DNA of 64,000 nt from Salinicoccus carnicancri Crm (GCF_000330705.1 NZ_ANAM01000008.1:186001-250000); one strand, 5' to 3'. Counted from the first letter of the stretch, positions 1 to 9,639 are shown. Numbers and translations: made by a program. The notes: generated by a model from the letters alone, not told the origin.

Positions 1-1222
1 TTTCGGTTCCCGTGTATATATCAATTTCAGGATATTCATCCCTTAGTCCCTTTATCTCTTCGATCTGCCTGTACACCCTGTTTTCATACAGGCCGTTTGC
101 AACACGGAGACTCTTGGAATGATCCGTTATGATCATATATTCATAACCTTTTGCAATGCAGGCCTCTATCATTTCACGTACCGAAAATGCTCCGTCGCTG
201 TACACCGTATGCATATGGAGATCGCCTTTTATATCATCCATCGATACGATGCCTGATACATCAACCGCTGTCTCTTCACCGGTTTCCCGCATCGCCGGCG
301 GGATGTACGGCAGACCGAAATGATCGAAGAATGCCGCTTCCGAGTCAAATGTTTTCACTCCGTCATCCGTTTGCACGCCGTACTCGCTGATCTTTTCACC
401 ACGTGATTTTGCAATCTGGCGCATCTTCACATTGTGGTCTTTCGAGCCGGTGAAATGGTGGAGCGTTGTAAAATATTCATCTGCTGTGACAAAGCGGAAA
501 TCCACATTGATTTCATCCATATCATCCTCTATGGTGACAGACAGTTTCTTTTCACCCTGTGCCACTGTATCTTTGATGAACGGTGATTCAAGGAACTTTT
601 CTGTAAACTCTGCAGCATCAGTCACTTCTATTATATAGTCGAGGTCTCGGCTCGTCTCCTTGAAGCGTCTGCCGCTGCCGGCCACATCATATTTCCTGAC
701 CGTATTCATGTTTTCCAGTACATCCTCAACCGCCGTCCGGAAAGAAATGATCCGTTCGATCGGATAACGTTCCGGACGGGTCAGGAGTTCATCAATGGCT
801 TTTGAAATATTCTCTTCGGTTTTCGCACCAAACCCTGACAGGGCGCTCACCTCTTTATTCTCGCATGCCTCTTTCAGCTTCTCCATACTTGTGATGCCGA
901 GTTCCTTGTGGATTTTTGCAATCTTCTTCGGACCAAGTGTCGGTATTTTCAGCATTCTCACCAGTCCTTCCGGCACCGAAGTCTTCAAACCGTCAAGCAC
1001 AGTGGACCTTCCCGCGTCCCTGTATTCCACTATGACTTCATTGACCCCTGTGCCGATGCCTTTGATTGCAGAGAAATCTTCTATTTCCGCAAGCGACCGC
1101 CCGTCTGCCTCGATGGCTGCTGCAGCCTTTCTGTACGCAGATACTTTGAACGGGTTCTCAAGGGAAAGCTCCATATAGGTCGCAATTGTTTCAAGTAATG
1201 CAATGATATCTTTTTTAGTCAT
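1..1222 (-). CDS. polX: DNA polymerase/3'-5' exonuclease PolX (3' part missing at window edge)
   Basis: Family X DNA polymerase acting in base-excision and gap repair. Translating the minus strand from the ATG at 1222 gives about 407 residues before the window ends. The family is about 570 residues long, so the C-terminus lies outside. N-terminal helix-hairpin-helix segments (around residues 50-110) precede a nucleotidyltransferase signature, GSGRR followed by DLDYII near residue 190, which carries the metal-binding aspartates. The PHP exonuclease domain opens with DLHMHTVYSDG near residue 330. A GGAGG ribosome site precedes the ATG by 7 bases. It follows cvpA and zapA in the usual Bacillus order; mutS2 would be expected next, outside the window. 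Confidence 0.95.
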   Translation of the reverse strand, partial: MTKKDIIALLETIATYMELSLENPFKVSAYRKAAAAIEADGRSLAEIEDFSAIKGIGTGVNEVIVEYRDAGRSTVLDGLKTSVPEGLVRMLKIPTLGPKKIAKIHKELGITSMEKLKEACENKEVSALSGFGAKTEENISKAIDELLTRPERYPIERIISFRTAVEDVLENMNTVRKYDVAGSGRRFKETSRDLDYIIEVTDAAEFTEKFLESPFIKDTVAQGEKKLSVTIEDDMDEINVDFRFVTADEYFTTLHHFTGSKDHNVKMRQIAKSRGEKISEYGVQTDDGVKTFDSEAAFFDHFGLPYIPPAMRETGEETAVDVSGIVSMDDIKGDLHMHTVYSDGAFSVREMIEACIAKGYEYMIITDHSKSLRVANGLYENRVYRQIEEIKGLRDEYPEIDIYTGTE

Positions 1223-1232
1223 GACAGCCTCC

Positions 1233-1260
1233 AAAAAAAGAGCCATATCACTATGACTCT
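1233..1260 (-). terminator. Hairpin terminator between cvpA and polX
   Basis: On the minus strand AGAGTCATA, loop GTGA, TATGGCTCT form a 9-bp stem with one G-U pair, followed by seven T. The T-run abuts the GGAGG of polX, so no promoter fits between them. It may be a partial attenuator, with polX read through or transcribed from inside cvpA. Confidence 0.7.
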
Positions 1261-1261
1261 G

Positions 1262-1783
1262 TTATAACCAATCTATAAATTTATCAGATAGTATGAATGT
1301 GTGTTCCATTATGAATGTCGCAAGCCAGGAATCACCGATCGCATTCTGGATGAATTCAAGCGGGATGATCGCAAGCATGAAGATGATCACAGTCAGAATA
1401 TAAATCATCTCGACCAGACCGAGCACCAGACCGGCGATTTCTCCCATATTGCCGAAAAAACTGATCTGCTGCAGATAGTCAAATGCACTGACAATGAGTT
1501 GGATCAGAATTTTGGACACTGCGAAAATGATGAAAAATGCCGTCATATCATAAAATGCATATTCAGCATTGGCAAGGTCCGGCAGCAGCGGATTATGAAT
1601 CGACTGTGCTGTTGAGGGATAGGGCATGACCATATCGAACCTTGCAGACAGTGTCTCGTAGTTCATGGCAGATATGATAATCGCAGAAATGGTCCCGACA
1701 AGATGCAGGAGCTGCAGAATGACTCCCCTTCTATAGCCGATGACCATACCGATCAATATAAGTATGAAAATTATTATCGACAT
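1262..1783 (-). CDS. cvpA: CvpA family membrane protein (YshB-like)
   Basis: A 173-residue integral membrane protein of the CvpA/colicin V production family. The sequence shows four hydrophobic segments; the first, starting MSIIIFILILIGMVIGYRRG, carries the glycine/arginine signature typical of the N-terminus. I placed the start at the ATG at 1783, five bases after the zapA stop, because the family begins at this hydrophobic segment; the ribosome site (AAAGGA) is weak and translational coupling to zapA is likely. Its biochemical role is not established. Family members have been linked to envelope stress and purine-dependent phenotypes. Confidence 0.85.
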   Translation of the reverse strand: MSIIIFILILIGMVIGYRRGVILQLLHLVGTISAIIISAMNYETLSARFDMVMPYPSTAQSIHNPLLPDLANAEYAFYDMTAFFIIFAVSKILIQLIVSAFDYLQQISFFGNMGEIAGLVLGLVEMIYILTVIIFMLAIIPLEFIQNAIGDSWLATFIMEHTFILSDKFIDWL

Positions 1784-1787
1784 AGCA

Positions 1788-2045
1788 TCAATTATCCTTT
1801 TGTTCCAGTTCGCGGACTGCAGAATCATATTTTTCCTGAAGCTTTACGTAATCATCCATTACGTTCACTGCCGCCAGAACTGCTTTCCTTGTTGTATCAA
1901 GCCCCGCGTTCCTGACACCGATCTCCCTGATCTTCTCGTCGACGAGCCTCGCCACATATCTCATGTGTTCGGGGTTCTCCGCCCCCACCAACGTATACTG
2001 CTGGTCATAAATATCAACAGCAATGCGATTTTTGTATTCTGCCAT
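1788..2045 (-). CDS. zapA: Cell division protein ZapA
   Basis: An 85-residue FtsZ-associated protein that bundles FtsZ protofilaments at the division ring. The N-terminal part (KNRIAVDIYDQQYTLVG) is the ZapA beta-sheet domain; residues 28-83 are predicted helical and form the dimerising coiled coil. The start at 2045 has AGGAGG at ideal spacing. An upstream extension of the open frame has no ribosome site and is noncoding. It heads the zapA-cvpA-polX operon and is divergent from rnhC, with about 250 bases of shared intergenic sequence between them. Confidence 0.93.
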   Translation of the reverse strand: MAEYKNRIAVDIYDQQYTLVGAENPEHMRYVARLVDEKIREIGVRNAGLDTTRKAVLAAVNVMDDYVKLQEKYDSAVRELEQKDN

Positions 2046-2299
2046 TTGACATTGCCTCCTATACAAAGTTTCACTGATAAATGTTATATACAATTTAACA
2101 TAAAAAGCTTTACTGATGCCATCCTGCCCCTCTCCGCCCTGAGCATGCAGATCCGGGAGCATAGGACCTAATATTAATATAAATGTATAATAACACATAG
2201 TCTCCATCAATTTAATAATACTATAAAAATTGATGAAATCAAAAAATGCCGTGTTACAATCATTAATGAAGGAAAGCAACTATATTCTCAAAAGGAAAG

Positions 2300-2983
2300 A
2301 TGACAATGATCTATGACAATATGAATGCCATCGGAAGCGATGAAGCCGGAGTCGGCGATTACTTCGGACCAATGACAGTTTGTGCCGCCTATGTGCAAAA
2401 AGACAAAATCGCTCTGCTCAGAGAGCTCGGAGTGAAGGACTCCAAAAACCTTTCAAACGGTACGGTGGACCGACTTGCGCGCGAAATCATCCATGTCGTG
2501 CCCTACTCACTCGTCGTCCTCGACAATCCCTCCTACAATAAAAAGATCGATGAAGGCTGGAATATCGTAAAACTGAAGGCGGTTCTCCATGATCACTGCA
2601 TACAGAAAGTCCATGAGAAAATGGAACAGCCGGATGATCTTGAGGCTATTGTCATCGACCAGTTCACAACAGAAAATGCCTACCGCAAATACGTTCCGGA
2701 TCCGTTCCGCCCGGACCTGATACATCAGGAGACTAAAGCCGAATCAAAATCCCTCGCCGTCGCCTGCGCCAGTATTCTCGCACGCAGCAGATACCTCGAG
2801 CAGATGGCCAATCTCAACCGTTCACTGAAGCGCGATGTACCGCGGGGAGCAAGCAAAAAAACAGACCTCTTTGCGGCAGAGCTTGCCGAGCGGCGTGGAA
2901 TGGCGTTCGTCGACTCCATTTCAAAGAAACACTTCAAATCCAGGGAGAAGGTCAAAGAACTGCTGGGCAAAAAATACAGCTAG
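2300..2983 (+). CDS. rnhC: Ribonuclease HIII, short form without N-terminal domain
   Basis: Hydrolyses RNA in RNA-DNA hybrids. The catalytic domain is complete: GSDEAGVGDYFGP at residues 12-24 gives the first acidic pair, and further motifs DSKNLS (about 47) and ESKSLAVACASILAR (about 148-162) follow. The protein has 227 residues against roughly 310 in Bacillus because the N-terminal TBP-like substrate-binding domain is absent. An in-frame TGA at 2267-2269 rules out an in-frame upstream extension. AAAGGAAAG lies just 5' of the ATG at 2300; the second ATG at 2306 is an equally good start. It is divergent from zapA and convergent with pheT. Confidence 0.92.
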   Translation: MTMIYDNMNAIGSDEAGVGDYFGPMTVCAAYVQKDKIALLRELGVKDSKNLSNGTVDRLAREIIHVVPYSLVVLDNPSYNKKIDEGWNIVKLKAVLHDHCIQKVHEKMEQPDDLEAIVIDQFTTENAYRKYVPDPFRPDLIHQETKAESKSLAVACASILARSRYLEQMANLNRSLKRDVPRGASKKTDLFAAELAERRGMAFVDSISKKHFKSREKVKELLGKKYS

Positions 2984-2989
2984 ACTAAT

Positions 2990-3017
2990 AAAACCAGATG
3001 CTTCTGCATCTGGTTTT
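2990..3017. terminator. Bidirectional terminator between rnhC and pheT
   Basis: A perfect 12-bp stem (AAAACCAGATGC with GCATCTGGTTTT) closes on a TTCT tetraloop. It has A-rich 5' and T-rich 3' flanks, so it can serve both convergent genes. Confidence 0.88.
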
Positions 3018-3021
3018 ACTT

Positions 3022-5427
3022 TTATCTGATTGCCGCGCCGCCCTCTTCCAGCGCTTTCAGTACAGGTGTGTGCACTGCTTCAATCTCTTCATCGGTCAAC
3101 GTCTGTTCTTTATTGAGATAAGTGAGACGGAGGGCAAGGGATTTCATGCCTTCTGCGACGTTATCCCCTTCATAGACGTCGAATACAAAAACATCTTCCA
3201 AATATTTATCGGCAGCTGTCCATATCGTCTGAATCAGTTCGTCCGCCGTCACCGAGCGTTCCACAATGAGTGCAACATCTCGCGTGATTGTAGGATATTT
3301 TGAAAGCTGTTCGTAGACGATAATACCGTTTTTCACATCCAGCAGCCGGTCGATATTGATTTCGAATACCGCCGTCCTGTTGAGGTCGTTGTCTTCCGCA
3401 TACTTCGGATGCAGTTCGCCCGCAAAACCGATCTTTTCTCCGCCCAGATGTATGTCCGCCGTCCGTCCCGGATGCATTTCTTCATATCCCTCTGTCTGAC
3501 GGTAGCTGATGCTATCAGACAATCCCAGTTTTTCAAAGAGGCTGTCCGCGATACCTTTGGCAGTATAGAAGTCCGCCGGCACGCTTGTGCCGAGCCAGTC
3601 GGTATGGTTCATTTCTCCGGTCAGGATGCCGCCGAGCATTTCAATTTCCTCCGGCTGGTTCCCCTCACCCCTGGAGACGAAGACCCTGCCTAATTCATAC
3701 AGCTGGACATCCTTCTGCTGGCGGTTCGCATTGTATACCGCATTGTCTACCAGGTGCGGGATCATGCTGTTCCTTAAAACGGCATGATCTTCACTCATCG
3801 GCATCAGGAGTTCAAGTCCCTCCGTCCGGTCAGTGAACTGTTTCGACTTCTCCCTGCTGGTCAGTGCATAATTGATCGCCTGGGACAGACCGAGAGCCTC
3901 AAGCTGGTGGCGGATGATTCGGACTTTCTTCTGTTCATCTGTAAGTTTGCCCGGAGTGATCATGGAATATTCCGGAAGGGAGGACGGCAGTGCGTCATAG
4001 CCGTAGATCCTCGCAACTTCCTCAGTGATATCTTCACGGATTTTCAGATCATCCCGCCTTGAAGGGATTGAAATATTAAGGGTCCCTCCATCGGTTTTTG
4101 TCCCGAGCCCGAGCCTGGACAGTGATTCTGCGATTTCCGCAACTGAAAGATCCATGCCGAGCCGGTTGTTTATGAACTCTGCAGTCACCGTGATTTCACT
4201 GTTCTCAAGATCCAGTTCACCATCGGACATCACTTTGCCGGTCACTCTGCCGCCGGCATATTTTTCAAGAAGGTAGGCCGCACGATCCAACGCTTCGAGT
4301 ACGAACTCATGGGACACACCTTTTTCAAAGCGTGCGGACGCTTCACTGCGCAGGTTCAGCCGGTTACTGGTCTTTCTGATGGATACAGGATTGAAGAGTG
4401 CCGACTCGATGAGGATATTGGTTGTGCTTTGCGTCACCTCGGAGAAATCCCCGCCCATCACACCTGCAAGGGCGATGGGGTCTTTGCCGTTTGTAATGAC
4501 GATGTCGCTGTCCATAAGGCTGCGTTCTTTGCCATCCAGCGTCGTTATCTTTTCATCCTGCGCGGCAAACCGTGTCACTATGGCATCAGAGCCGATCTTA
4601 TCACGGTCGAACATGTGGAGCGGCTGCCCGAATTCCAGCAGCACATAGTTTGAAATATCAACGACGTTGTTGATCGGACGGATACCCGCCTTTATGAGAC
4701 GGATCTGCATCCACACAGGCGCAGGTTTTATCTCTACATTTTTGACGAGACGGGCGCCGTAATATGGCACGGCGTCCGCGTCTTCGTTTTTGATGCTGAA
4801 TCCATTGCCGCCGTTATCCCTATGCTCCGTCAAAGGGCTCCCGGGGCGGGAGACCTCCCCGCCGAAAAGCGCACGTGTTTCATAGGCTGCACCCGCCATG
4901 CTTAGCGCATCCTTACGGTTCGGCGTCAGATCGAAGTCCATCACCTGATCATCGAGATACAGTGCAGAGAGGGCATCCGTACCGATATTCTGATCCCGGT
5001 TGAAGATGAAAATTCCGTCCTGGTATTCCTTCGGCACATGGTCCTCCGGAATGCCGAGTTCCTCAAGGGAACATATCATACCTTCAGAGACCTGGCCGCG
5101 CAGCTTTGCTCGTTTGATCTTTATGCCGCCCGGCAGCCTGCCGCCGACTTTGCTGACAATCACATAGGAGTCCGCCCTGACATTCGGCGCTCCGCATACA
5201 ATCTGGCTGGTCTCTTCACCGGTGTTCACCCGGCATACTTTCAGCCGGTCTGCTTCGGGATGCTGCTCAACAGATTCGACATAGCCGACCACAAGGTTCT
5301 TTATACCCTCCGTATAATCGATCACTTCATCCACTTCAATACCGCCGCGCGTAATCTTCTCGGACAGCTCATCGATGGAAACATCGACCGGTATCCACTC
5401 ATTCAGCCACTCTTTAGATACTTTCAC
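3022..5427 (-). CDS. pheT: Phenylalanyl-tRNA synthetase beta subunit
   Basis: Beta chain of the (alpha-beta)2 enzyme that charges tRNA-Phe; it carries editing and tRNA-recognition modules. The 801 residues contain the EMAP-like tRNA-binding domain (about 40-150), the B3/B4 editing region, B5, and a C-terminal FDX anticodon-binding domain (about 705-800). I chose the GTG at 5427: GGAGGGG lies six bases 5' of it and the product begins as the family does ([11 protein letters not shown]). The ATG at 5442 would place the ribosome site inside the gene. The start overlaps the pheS stop by 14 bases, which implies coupled translation. Confidence 0.95.
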   Translation of the reverse strand: MKVSKEWLNEWIPVDVSIDELSEKITRGGIEVDEVIDYTEGIKNLVVGYVESVEQHPEADRLKVCRVNTGEETSQIVCGAPNVRADSYVIVSKVGGRLPGGIKIKRAKLRGQVSEGMICSLEELGIPEDHVPKEYQDGIFIFNRDQNIGTDALSALYLDDQVMDFDLTPNRKDALSMAGAAYETRALFGGEVSRPGSPLTEHRDNGGNGFSIKNEDADAVPYYGARLVKNVEIKPAPVWMQIRLIKAGIRPINNVVDISNYVLLEFGQPLHMFDRDKIGSDAIVTRFAAQDEKITTLDGKERSLMDSDIVITNGKDPIALAGVMGGDFSEVTQSTTNILIESALFNPVSIRKTSNRLNLRSEASARFEKGVSHEFVLEALDRAAYLLEKYAGGRVTGKVMSDGELDLENSEITVTAEFINNRLGMDLSVAEIAESLSRLGLGTKTDGGTLNISIPSRRDDLKIREDITEEVARIYGYDALPSSLPEYSMITPGKLTDEQKKVRIIRHQLEALGLSQAINYALTSREKSKQFTDRTEGLELLMPMSEDHAVLRNSMIPHLVDNAVYNANRQQKDVQLYELGRVFVSRGEGNQPEEIEMLGGILTGEMNHTDWLGTSVPADFYTAKGIADSLFEKLGLSDSISYRQTEGYEEMHPGRTADIHLGGEKIGFAGELHPKYAEDNDLNRTAVFEINIDRLLDVKNGIIVYEQLSKYPTITRDVALIVERSVTADELIQTIWTAADKYLEDVFVFDVYEGDNVAEGMKSLALRLTYLNKEQTLTDEEIEAVHTPVLKALEEGGAAIR

Positions 5428-6481
5428 TTTGGTCCCCTCCATCTTCCATTGCTTTGAACTGATTGATGAATCTCAGATCATTGGTGTAGAAATTCCTGAT
5501 ATCCTCGATACCATACTTGAGCATCGCAATCCTGTCCGGTCCCATGCCGAATGCAAAACCTGAATATTCATCCGGGTCGAATCCGGCCATCTCAAGAACA
5601 TTCGGATGCACCATGCCGGAACCCAGTATTTCTATCCAGCCTGAGCGTTTGCACACGTTACAGCCCGCACCTTTACATTTGAAACATGAAATATCCACTT
5701 CGACACTCGGCTCCGTGAACGGGAAGTAGCTTGGACGCAGGCGGATTTCGCGGTCCGGTCCAAACATCTCCTTGGCGAATAGCTCGAGCGTGCCTTTTAA
5801 ATCGCTCATATGGATGTTCCTGTCGACCACCAGTCCCTCTATCTGGGTGAACTGATGGCTGTGGGTCGCATCGTCACTGTCCCTCCTGTACACTTTCCCG
5901 GGACAGATGACCTTGACCGGCCCCTGCCCTTTTTTTGCCTGCATTGTACGGGCCTGCACAGGGGATGTATGTGTACGGAGCAGGATATCCTCGGAAAAAT
6001 AAAAGCTGTCCTGCATATCCCTTGCCGGATGGGATTTTGGCAGATTCAATGCCTCGAAGTTGAAATAATCCGTTTCAACTTCATAACCTTCGGCAATCTC
6101 GTAGCCGAGACCGATGAAGAAGTCCTCGATATCCTCTATCGTACGGCTCAGTGGATGGGGGCTGCCGAGTCTGAAGATCCGGCCGGGAAGCGAAACATCA
6201 ATCGTTTCCTCTTTGAGTCTGGCCTCGAGCGCTTGATCTGCAAGCACCGTCTCCTTCTCTTCGATCACCGAGGTGATATGGGAACGCACTTCGTTGACAG
6301 CAGCGCCGTACGCTGGACGGTCTTCATTTGAAAGGTTTTTCATCTCCTTCATCAGACCGGTCACTTTCCCTTTTTTACCTAGATACTCGACTTTTAAATC
6401 CTGCAGGGACCTTTTATCTGAAACTGTTTTTACCGCATCATCGAATGCGTTCTGAATTTCTGAAATTCCGCTCGTATCCAT
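5414..6481 (-). CDS. pheS: Phenylalanyl-tRNA synthetase alpha subunit
   Basis: Catalytic class II synthetase subunit, 355 residues. An N-terminal coiled coil (about 1-90) is followed by the class II core. [10 protein letters not shown] marks the active-site entry, and motif 3 ([13 protein letters not shown]) lies near residues 312-324. The start at 6481 has GAGGAG eight bases upstream. A longer open frame runs back through the T-box leader but is noncoding. pheS and pheT form one operon controlled by the leader at 6498-6738. Confidence 0.97.
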   Translation of the reverse strand: MDTSGISEIQNAFDDAVKTVSDKRSLQDLKVEYLGKKGKVTGLMKEMKNLSNEDRPAYGAAVNEVRSHITSVIEEKETVLADQALEARLKEETIDVSLPGRIFRLGSPHPLSRTIEDIEDFFIGLGYEIAEGYEVETDYFNFEALNLPKSHPARDMQDSFYFSEDILLRTHTSPVQARTMQAKKGQGPVKVICPGKVYRRDSDDATHSHQFTQIEGLVVDRNIHMSDLKGTLELFAKEMFGPDREIRLRPSYFPFTEPSVEVDISCFKCKGAGCNVCKRSGWIEILGSGMVHPNVLEMAGFDPDEYSGFAFGMGPDRIAMLKYGIEDIRNFYTNDLRFINQFKAMEDGGDQSESI

Positions 6482-6497
6482 CTTTCCAACTCCTCGT

Positions 6498-6738
6498 AAA
6501 ATAATAAAAACCCCATCCTCAACAAAAGGACGGAGTTTTCCGCGGTACCACCTGATTTTCTGCACACAAAGGTACAGACACTTCACGAATATAAGGGATT
6601 CGCCCTTGCTTCAATCAGCCAGGTGAACCCTGGTCCCATCCGTGTACCACATTGCAGTCGGTGTGCGGCACTCCCTGATACGGAATCCTGGACCATTTAT
6701 GTCCGGCTTCAGGCTGAAGCTGTTTATTAATCTTATAA
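6498..6738 (-). promoter_or_regulatory. T-box leader of pheST
   Basis: The minus strand carries the T-box core GGTGGTACCGCGG at 6552-6540. It is followed by a terminator hairpin (ACTCCGTCC pairing with GGATGGGGT, two G-U pairs, then a T-run) at about 6539-6505, just before the pheS ribosome site. About 180 bases 5' of the core can form the specifier stem. By position the ligand is uncharged tRNA-Phe. I could not fix the UUC specifier triplet by eye. Confidence 0.93.
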
Positions 6739-6742
6739 AATA

Positions 6743-6770
6743 ATTATAAATCAAAGCACCAAAAAATCAA
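6743..6770 (-). promoter_or_regulatory. Promoter of the pheST T-box transcript
   Basis: On the minus strand TTGATT (6770-6765), 16 bases, then TATAAT (6748-6743). The -35 hexamer overlaps the last codons of the upstream methyltransferase gene. Confidence 0.7.
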
Positions 6771-7513
6771 GCTTGGAAATGATGCATGAGTATTCCGCCG
6801 GCAATGCCGACGTTCAGGCTCTCACTCGCCCCGCTCATTCCGATTGTCACCCTCCTGTCCGCGGCGTCAAGGACATCCCTGCCTACGCCGCCGCCTTCGT
6901 TGCCGAGTATGAGCATGAGCGGGCCGGCCGGATTCACGATGCCGTCAAGTGGCTCCGCATCAATCAGAGAAGTGGCAAGGACAGTGCCTGCGAATTCCTT
7001 TGCGGCGGTTGCAGCCGGCCGGATTTCAATTCCGACATGGAACGTGCTGCCCTGTGCGCTTCTGAGCACTTTTTCACTGAACGGATCGACAGTATCCGGC
7101 GACAGCAAAACCCTGTCGAAACCGAATGCATCAGCAGTGCGGATCAGCGTACCGAGGTTTCCGGGATCCTGGACATTATCGAGAAGCAGGACCCTTTGGC
7201 TGGAGGACATCGGCGGTACATATGATACCTCGACGATGATTCCCGGCGGTGTTTCGAGCTGGGAAAGCGACCTCATGACATCCTCGCTGACAAACATCAG
7301 CTCCAGACCTCCAAGGTCAAGATGTGCATGTTCATAAGCTTCATGCAATATCACTGAATGGATTGTCTGGCCGTGTCTTACCGCCTCTTCAACCAAGTGT
7401 TCCCCTTCTGCGAGGAAACGTCCGGACCGGCTGCGGTATTTCTTTTTATGGAGCTTCCTCAGGTCCCTGACTCTGCGGTTCTCTTTTGATGCAATGATTT
7501 CCCTGTCTACCAA
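6767..7513 (-). CDS. ysgA: TrmH/SpoU family RNA 2'-O-methyltransferase (YsgA-like)
   Basis: SAM-dependent ribose methyltransferase, probably acting on rRNA or tRNA; the exact target is unknown. The 248 residues have an N-terminal substrate-binding domain (EGEHLVEEAV) and a SPOUT knot with the three family motifs: NVQDPGNLGTLIRTA, LILGNEGGGVG and SESLNVGIAGGI. The start is TTG at 7513, overlapping the final Trp and stop codons of the M42 peptidase gene. AAGGTGG upstream supports it. Bacillus also has this gene next to pheS. Confidence 0.9.
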   Translation of the reverse strand: MVDREIIASKENRRVRDLRKLHKKKYRSRSGRFLAEGEHLVEEAVRHGQTIHSVILHEAYEHAHLDLGGLELMFVSEDVMRSLSQLETPPGIIVEVSYVPPMSSSQRVLLLDNVQDPGNLGTLIRTADAFGFDRVLLSPDTVDPFSEKVLRSAQGSTFHVGIEIRPAATAAKEFAGTVLATSLIDAEPLDGIVNPAGPLMLILGNEGGGVGRDVLDAADRRVTIGMSGASESLNVGIAGGILMHHFQA

Positions 7514-8580
7514 ATGATCTCTTCCACCTTACTGTCATCGAGCGATCTGACGATTTCCGTCACCAATCTGACTGCGTTATTGTAGTCCTGCCTGTTGAGG
7601 ATTGATACATTGGAATGCATGTACCTGAGGGGCACACCGATCGACACTGAAGGCACACCTTCGTTCGATACATGGAAGGCACCGGAATCCGTTCCGCCGC
7701 CGGTGATTGCCGACCACTGTACAGGGATGCCCTTGTCCTTCGCGACTTTCTCAATATGGCGGCGGAAGCCGACATGCCCGATGTTGGAGCCGTCGAGCAG
7801 CAGTACCAGCGGTCCGTCGCCCATCTTGCCTATTCCGTCCTTCTCACTCATACCCGGAGTGTCCCAGGAGATGCCGACATCAACTGCAATTGCCAGATCC
7901 GGCTTGATCTTATTCGCAGCGACTTTCGCACCGCGCAGGCCAACCTCCTCCTGCACAGTCGCCCCGCTCACAACGTTGATGCTTACATCCTCATCCTTGA
8001 TCTGCTCAAGCACTTCGATTGCCAGGCTGCAGCCGAACCTGTTGTCCCAGGCTTTCGCCAGCAGATAGTCTTTGTTTGCCATTTCTGTAAAATCGCAATG
8101 CGGTGTAATCTGATCACCCGGTTTTACACCGGCTGCTTCGGCTTCCTCTTTGGATGCCACACCGATATCGATGAACATCTCTTTCATATCCACCGGTTTT
8201 TTGCGGGCTTCCGCACTCAGGACGTGCGGCGGCTTGGAACCGATAACTCCTGTGAGTACACCCTTATCAGTAATGACATTCATGCGCTGGGACAGCATCA
8301 CCTGGTTCCACCATCCACCGACCGGTGTGAACTTCAGGAAGCCGCTGTCGTCGATCTGGGTCACCATGAAGCCGATTTCATCAAGGTGCCCGCCTATAAG
8401 CAGCGTGCGGGAACCGCCTTTGGCATCACGTTTACCGAACAGGCCGCCGAGGTTATCGTTGACCAGTTCATCACTGACAGGTTCAAGATATTCTTTCATC
8501 ACATTTTTGACATCATACTCAAAACCTGAAATGCCGTGAGCATCAGTCAAACTTTTCATCATCGTCAATTGTCTGTCCAT
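7507..8580 (-). CDS. M42 family metallopeptidase (glutamyl aminopeptidase / YsdC-like)
   Basis: Predicted two-zinc cytosolic aminopeptidase of the tetrahedral M42 family, 357 residues. Metal and catalytic motifs are present: GGHLDEIGF (about 60), AWDNRFG (about 175), the general-base pair in TVQEEVGLRG (about 205), AVDVG (about 230) and the late histidine in MHSNVS (about 320). The ATG at 8580 has AGGAG nine bases upstream; the start seven codons earlier has none. Its 3' end overlaps the methyltransferase start, so the two form one transcription unit. Substrate preference cannot be read from the sequence. Confidence 0.9.
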   Translation of the reverse strand: MDRQLTMMKSLTDAHGISGFEYDVKNVMKEYLEPVSDELVNDNLGGLFGKRDAKGGSRTLLIGGHLDEIGFMVTQIDDSGFLKFTPVGGWWNQVMLSQRMNVITDKGVLTGVIGSKPPHVLSAEARKKPVDMKEMFIDIGVASKEEAEAAGVKPGDQITPHCDFTEMANKDYLLAKAWDNRFGCSLAIEVLEQIKDEDVSINVVSGATVQEEVGLRGAKVAANKIKPDLAIAVDVGISWDTPGMSEKDGIGKMGDGPLVLLLDGSNIGHVGFRRHIEKVAKDKGIPVQWSAITGGGTDSGAFHVSNEGVPSVSIGVPLRYMHSNVSILNRQDYNNAVRLVTEIVRSLDDSKVEEIIW

Positions 8581-8731
8581 AATCAGTCTCCTATCATTCA
8601 TTTTAAGATACTTTCATTCTACCATAAATTATTTCAGTTCCCGTAATAAAAACCATATTGGTATAAATGTTTGCCATAAGCTGATATTATTCAATTATGC
8701 AGCAGCAAAAGTTATCCTAGGAGGTATGTCA

Positions 8732-9004
8732 ATGATAGATATAGAATTATCCAAAGTGGAAGAATCCGGAGAACAGACCGTCGTTAAACGCAATACTTAT
8801 GAAAATGAAAAAGAAGCTGAAGAAATCTATAACCTGCTGACGGACGACTATGCAGATCAGACCCTCCCTTTCTTTGACAAGGGCGAAAAGCTTATCAGGC
8901 TCGACATTCTGCCACAATCCGCCGAGGAAGTGAAAAAGCACCAGAAGGAATGTTATTTTGAATATTCCGAGGACCTGCTCGACAAACTGCAGAACAGGAT
9001 ATGA
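8732..9004 (+). CDS. Small acidic protein of unknown function
   Basis: I do not recognise a family. The product is 90 residues, strongly acidic and probably cytosolic, with no signal peptide or membrane segment. It is rich in Glu/Asp/Lys, with a helix-prone middle (ENEKEAEEIYNLL) and C-terminus (EDLLDKLQN). AGGAGG at 8719-8724 is seven bases from the ATG at 8732; the ATG at 8726 is too close to it. The gene stands alone between the divergent M42 peptidase gene and the convergent rplT, with its own strong terminator. The ribosome site and terminator make it a convincing real gene. Confidence 0.75.
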   Translation: MIDIELSKVEESGEQTVVKRNTYENEKEAEEIYNLLTDDYADQTLPFFDKGEKLIRLDILPQSAEEVKKHQKECYFEYSEDLLDKLQNRI

Positions 9005-9047
9005 TGAAAAATACCCATTCCGGTTGAACCGGAATGGGTATTTTTCA
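9005..9047. terminator. Bidirectional terminator between the small acidic gene and rplT
   Basis: A perfect 19-bp stem (9005-9023 with 9029-9047) closes on loop TTGAA. It has A/T tracts on both sides and starts one base after the + strand stop codon. Confidence 0.92.
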
Positions 9048-9054
9048 TGTATCA

Positions 9055-9414
9055 TTATTTTTCCAGTGCACTTTTAGCCTTTGTTGCAAGCTCGGCAAAT
9101 GCTTTCTCATCGGAAATTGCGATCTCTGAGAGCATTTTTCTGTTGATATCGATGCCTGCAGTTTTAAGGCCGTTCATCAGACGGCTGTAGCTGATGTCGT
9201 TTTGACGTGCAGCTGCATTGATACGTGAAATCCAGAGTCTGCGGAATTCACGCTTAGTGTTGCGGCGGTCGCGGTAAGCGTACTGCCCGGATTTTGTTAC
9301 TTGTTGTTTAGCAGTTCTGTAAAGAGTGCTCTTCGCACCGAAATATCCTTTTGCCTGCTTCAATACCTTTTTACGTCTTTTACGGGATGTCAGTCCATTT
9401 TTAACTCGAGCCAT
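9055..9414 (-). CDS. rplT: 50S ribosomal protein bL20
   Basis: Ribosomal protein needed early in 50S assembly and the autogenous repressor of its own operon in low-GC Gram-positives. It has 119 residues, the normal length, with the basic N-terminal extension ([19 protein letters not shown]) and the globular RNA-binding C-terminal half ([23 protein letters not shown]). GGAGG precedes the ATG. It is the last gene of infC-rpmI-rplT. Confidence 0.98.
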   Translation of the reverse strand: MARVKNGLTSRKRRKKVLKQAKGYFGAKSTLYRTAKQQVTKSGQYAYRDRRNTKREFRRLWISRINAAARQNDISYSRLMNGLKTAGIDINRKMLSEIAISDEKAFAELATKAKSALEK

Positions 9415-9438
9415 GATTGGTCCTCCTTGTTCAGTCGA

Positions 9439-9639
9439 TTATTTCATGTTTGATAGTAGTTGTTTAAGACGCTTCTGATCGCCTTTTGATACGAGTGTCG
9501 CTTTTCTCAATTGACGTTTCTGTTTAGTGGATTTGTTTGCAAACAGGTGGGATGTGAACGCTCTGTTGCGTTTGAATTTACCAGTTCCTGTACGCTTTAC
9601 ACGTTTAGCATATCCTCTGTGGGTTTTCATTTTTGGCAT
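9439..9639 (-). CDS. rpmI: 50S ribosomal protein bL35
   Basis: A 66-residue basic ribosomal protein. It starts [15 protein letters not shown] and ends with the conserved [11 protein letters not shown]. The ATG at 9639 lies nine bases after GGAGG. A TTG three codons earlier is too close to that site. It sits between infC and rplT, as in other Firmicutes. Confidence 0.97.
   Translation of the reverse strand: MPKMKTHRGYAKRVKRTGTGKFKRNRAFTSHLFANKSTKQKRQLRKATLVSKGDQKRLKQLLSNMK

Noticed and set aside
6482-6586. In-frame upstream extension of pheS
   Set aside because: It is T-box leader sequence, including the core motif and terminator.
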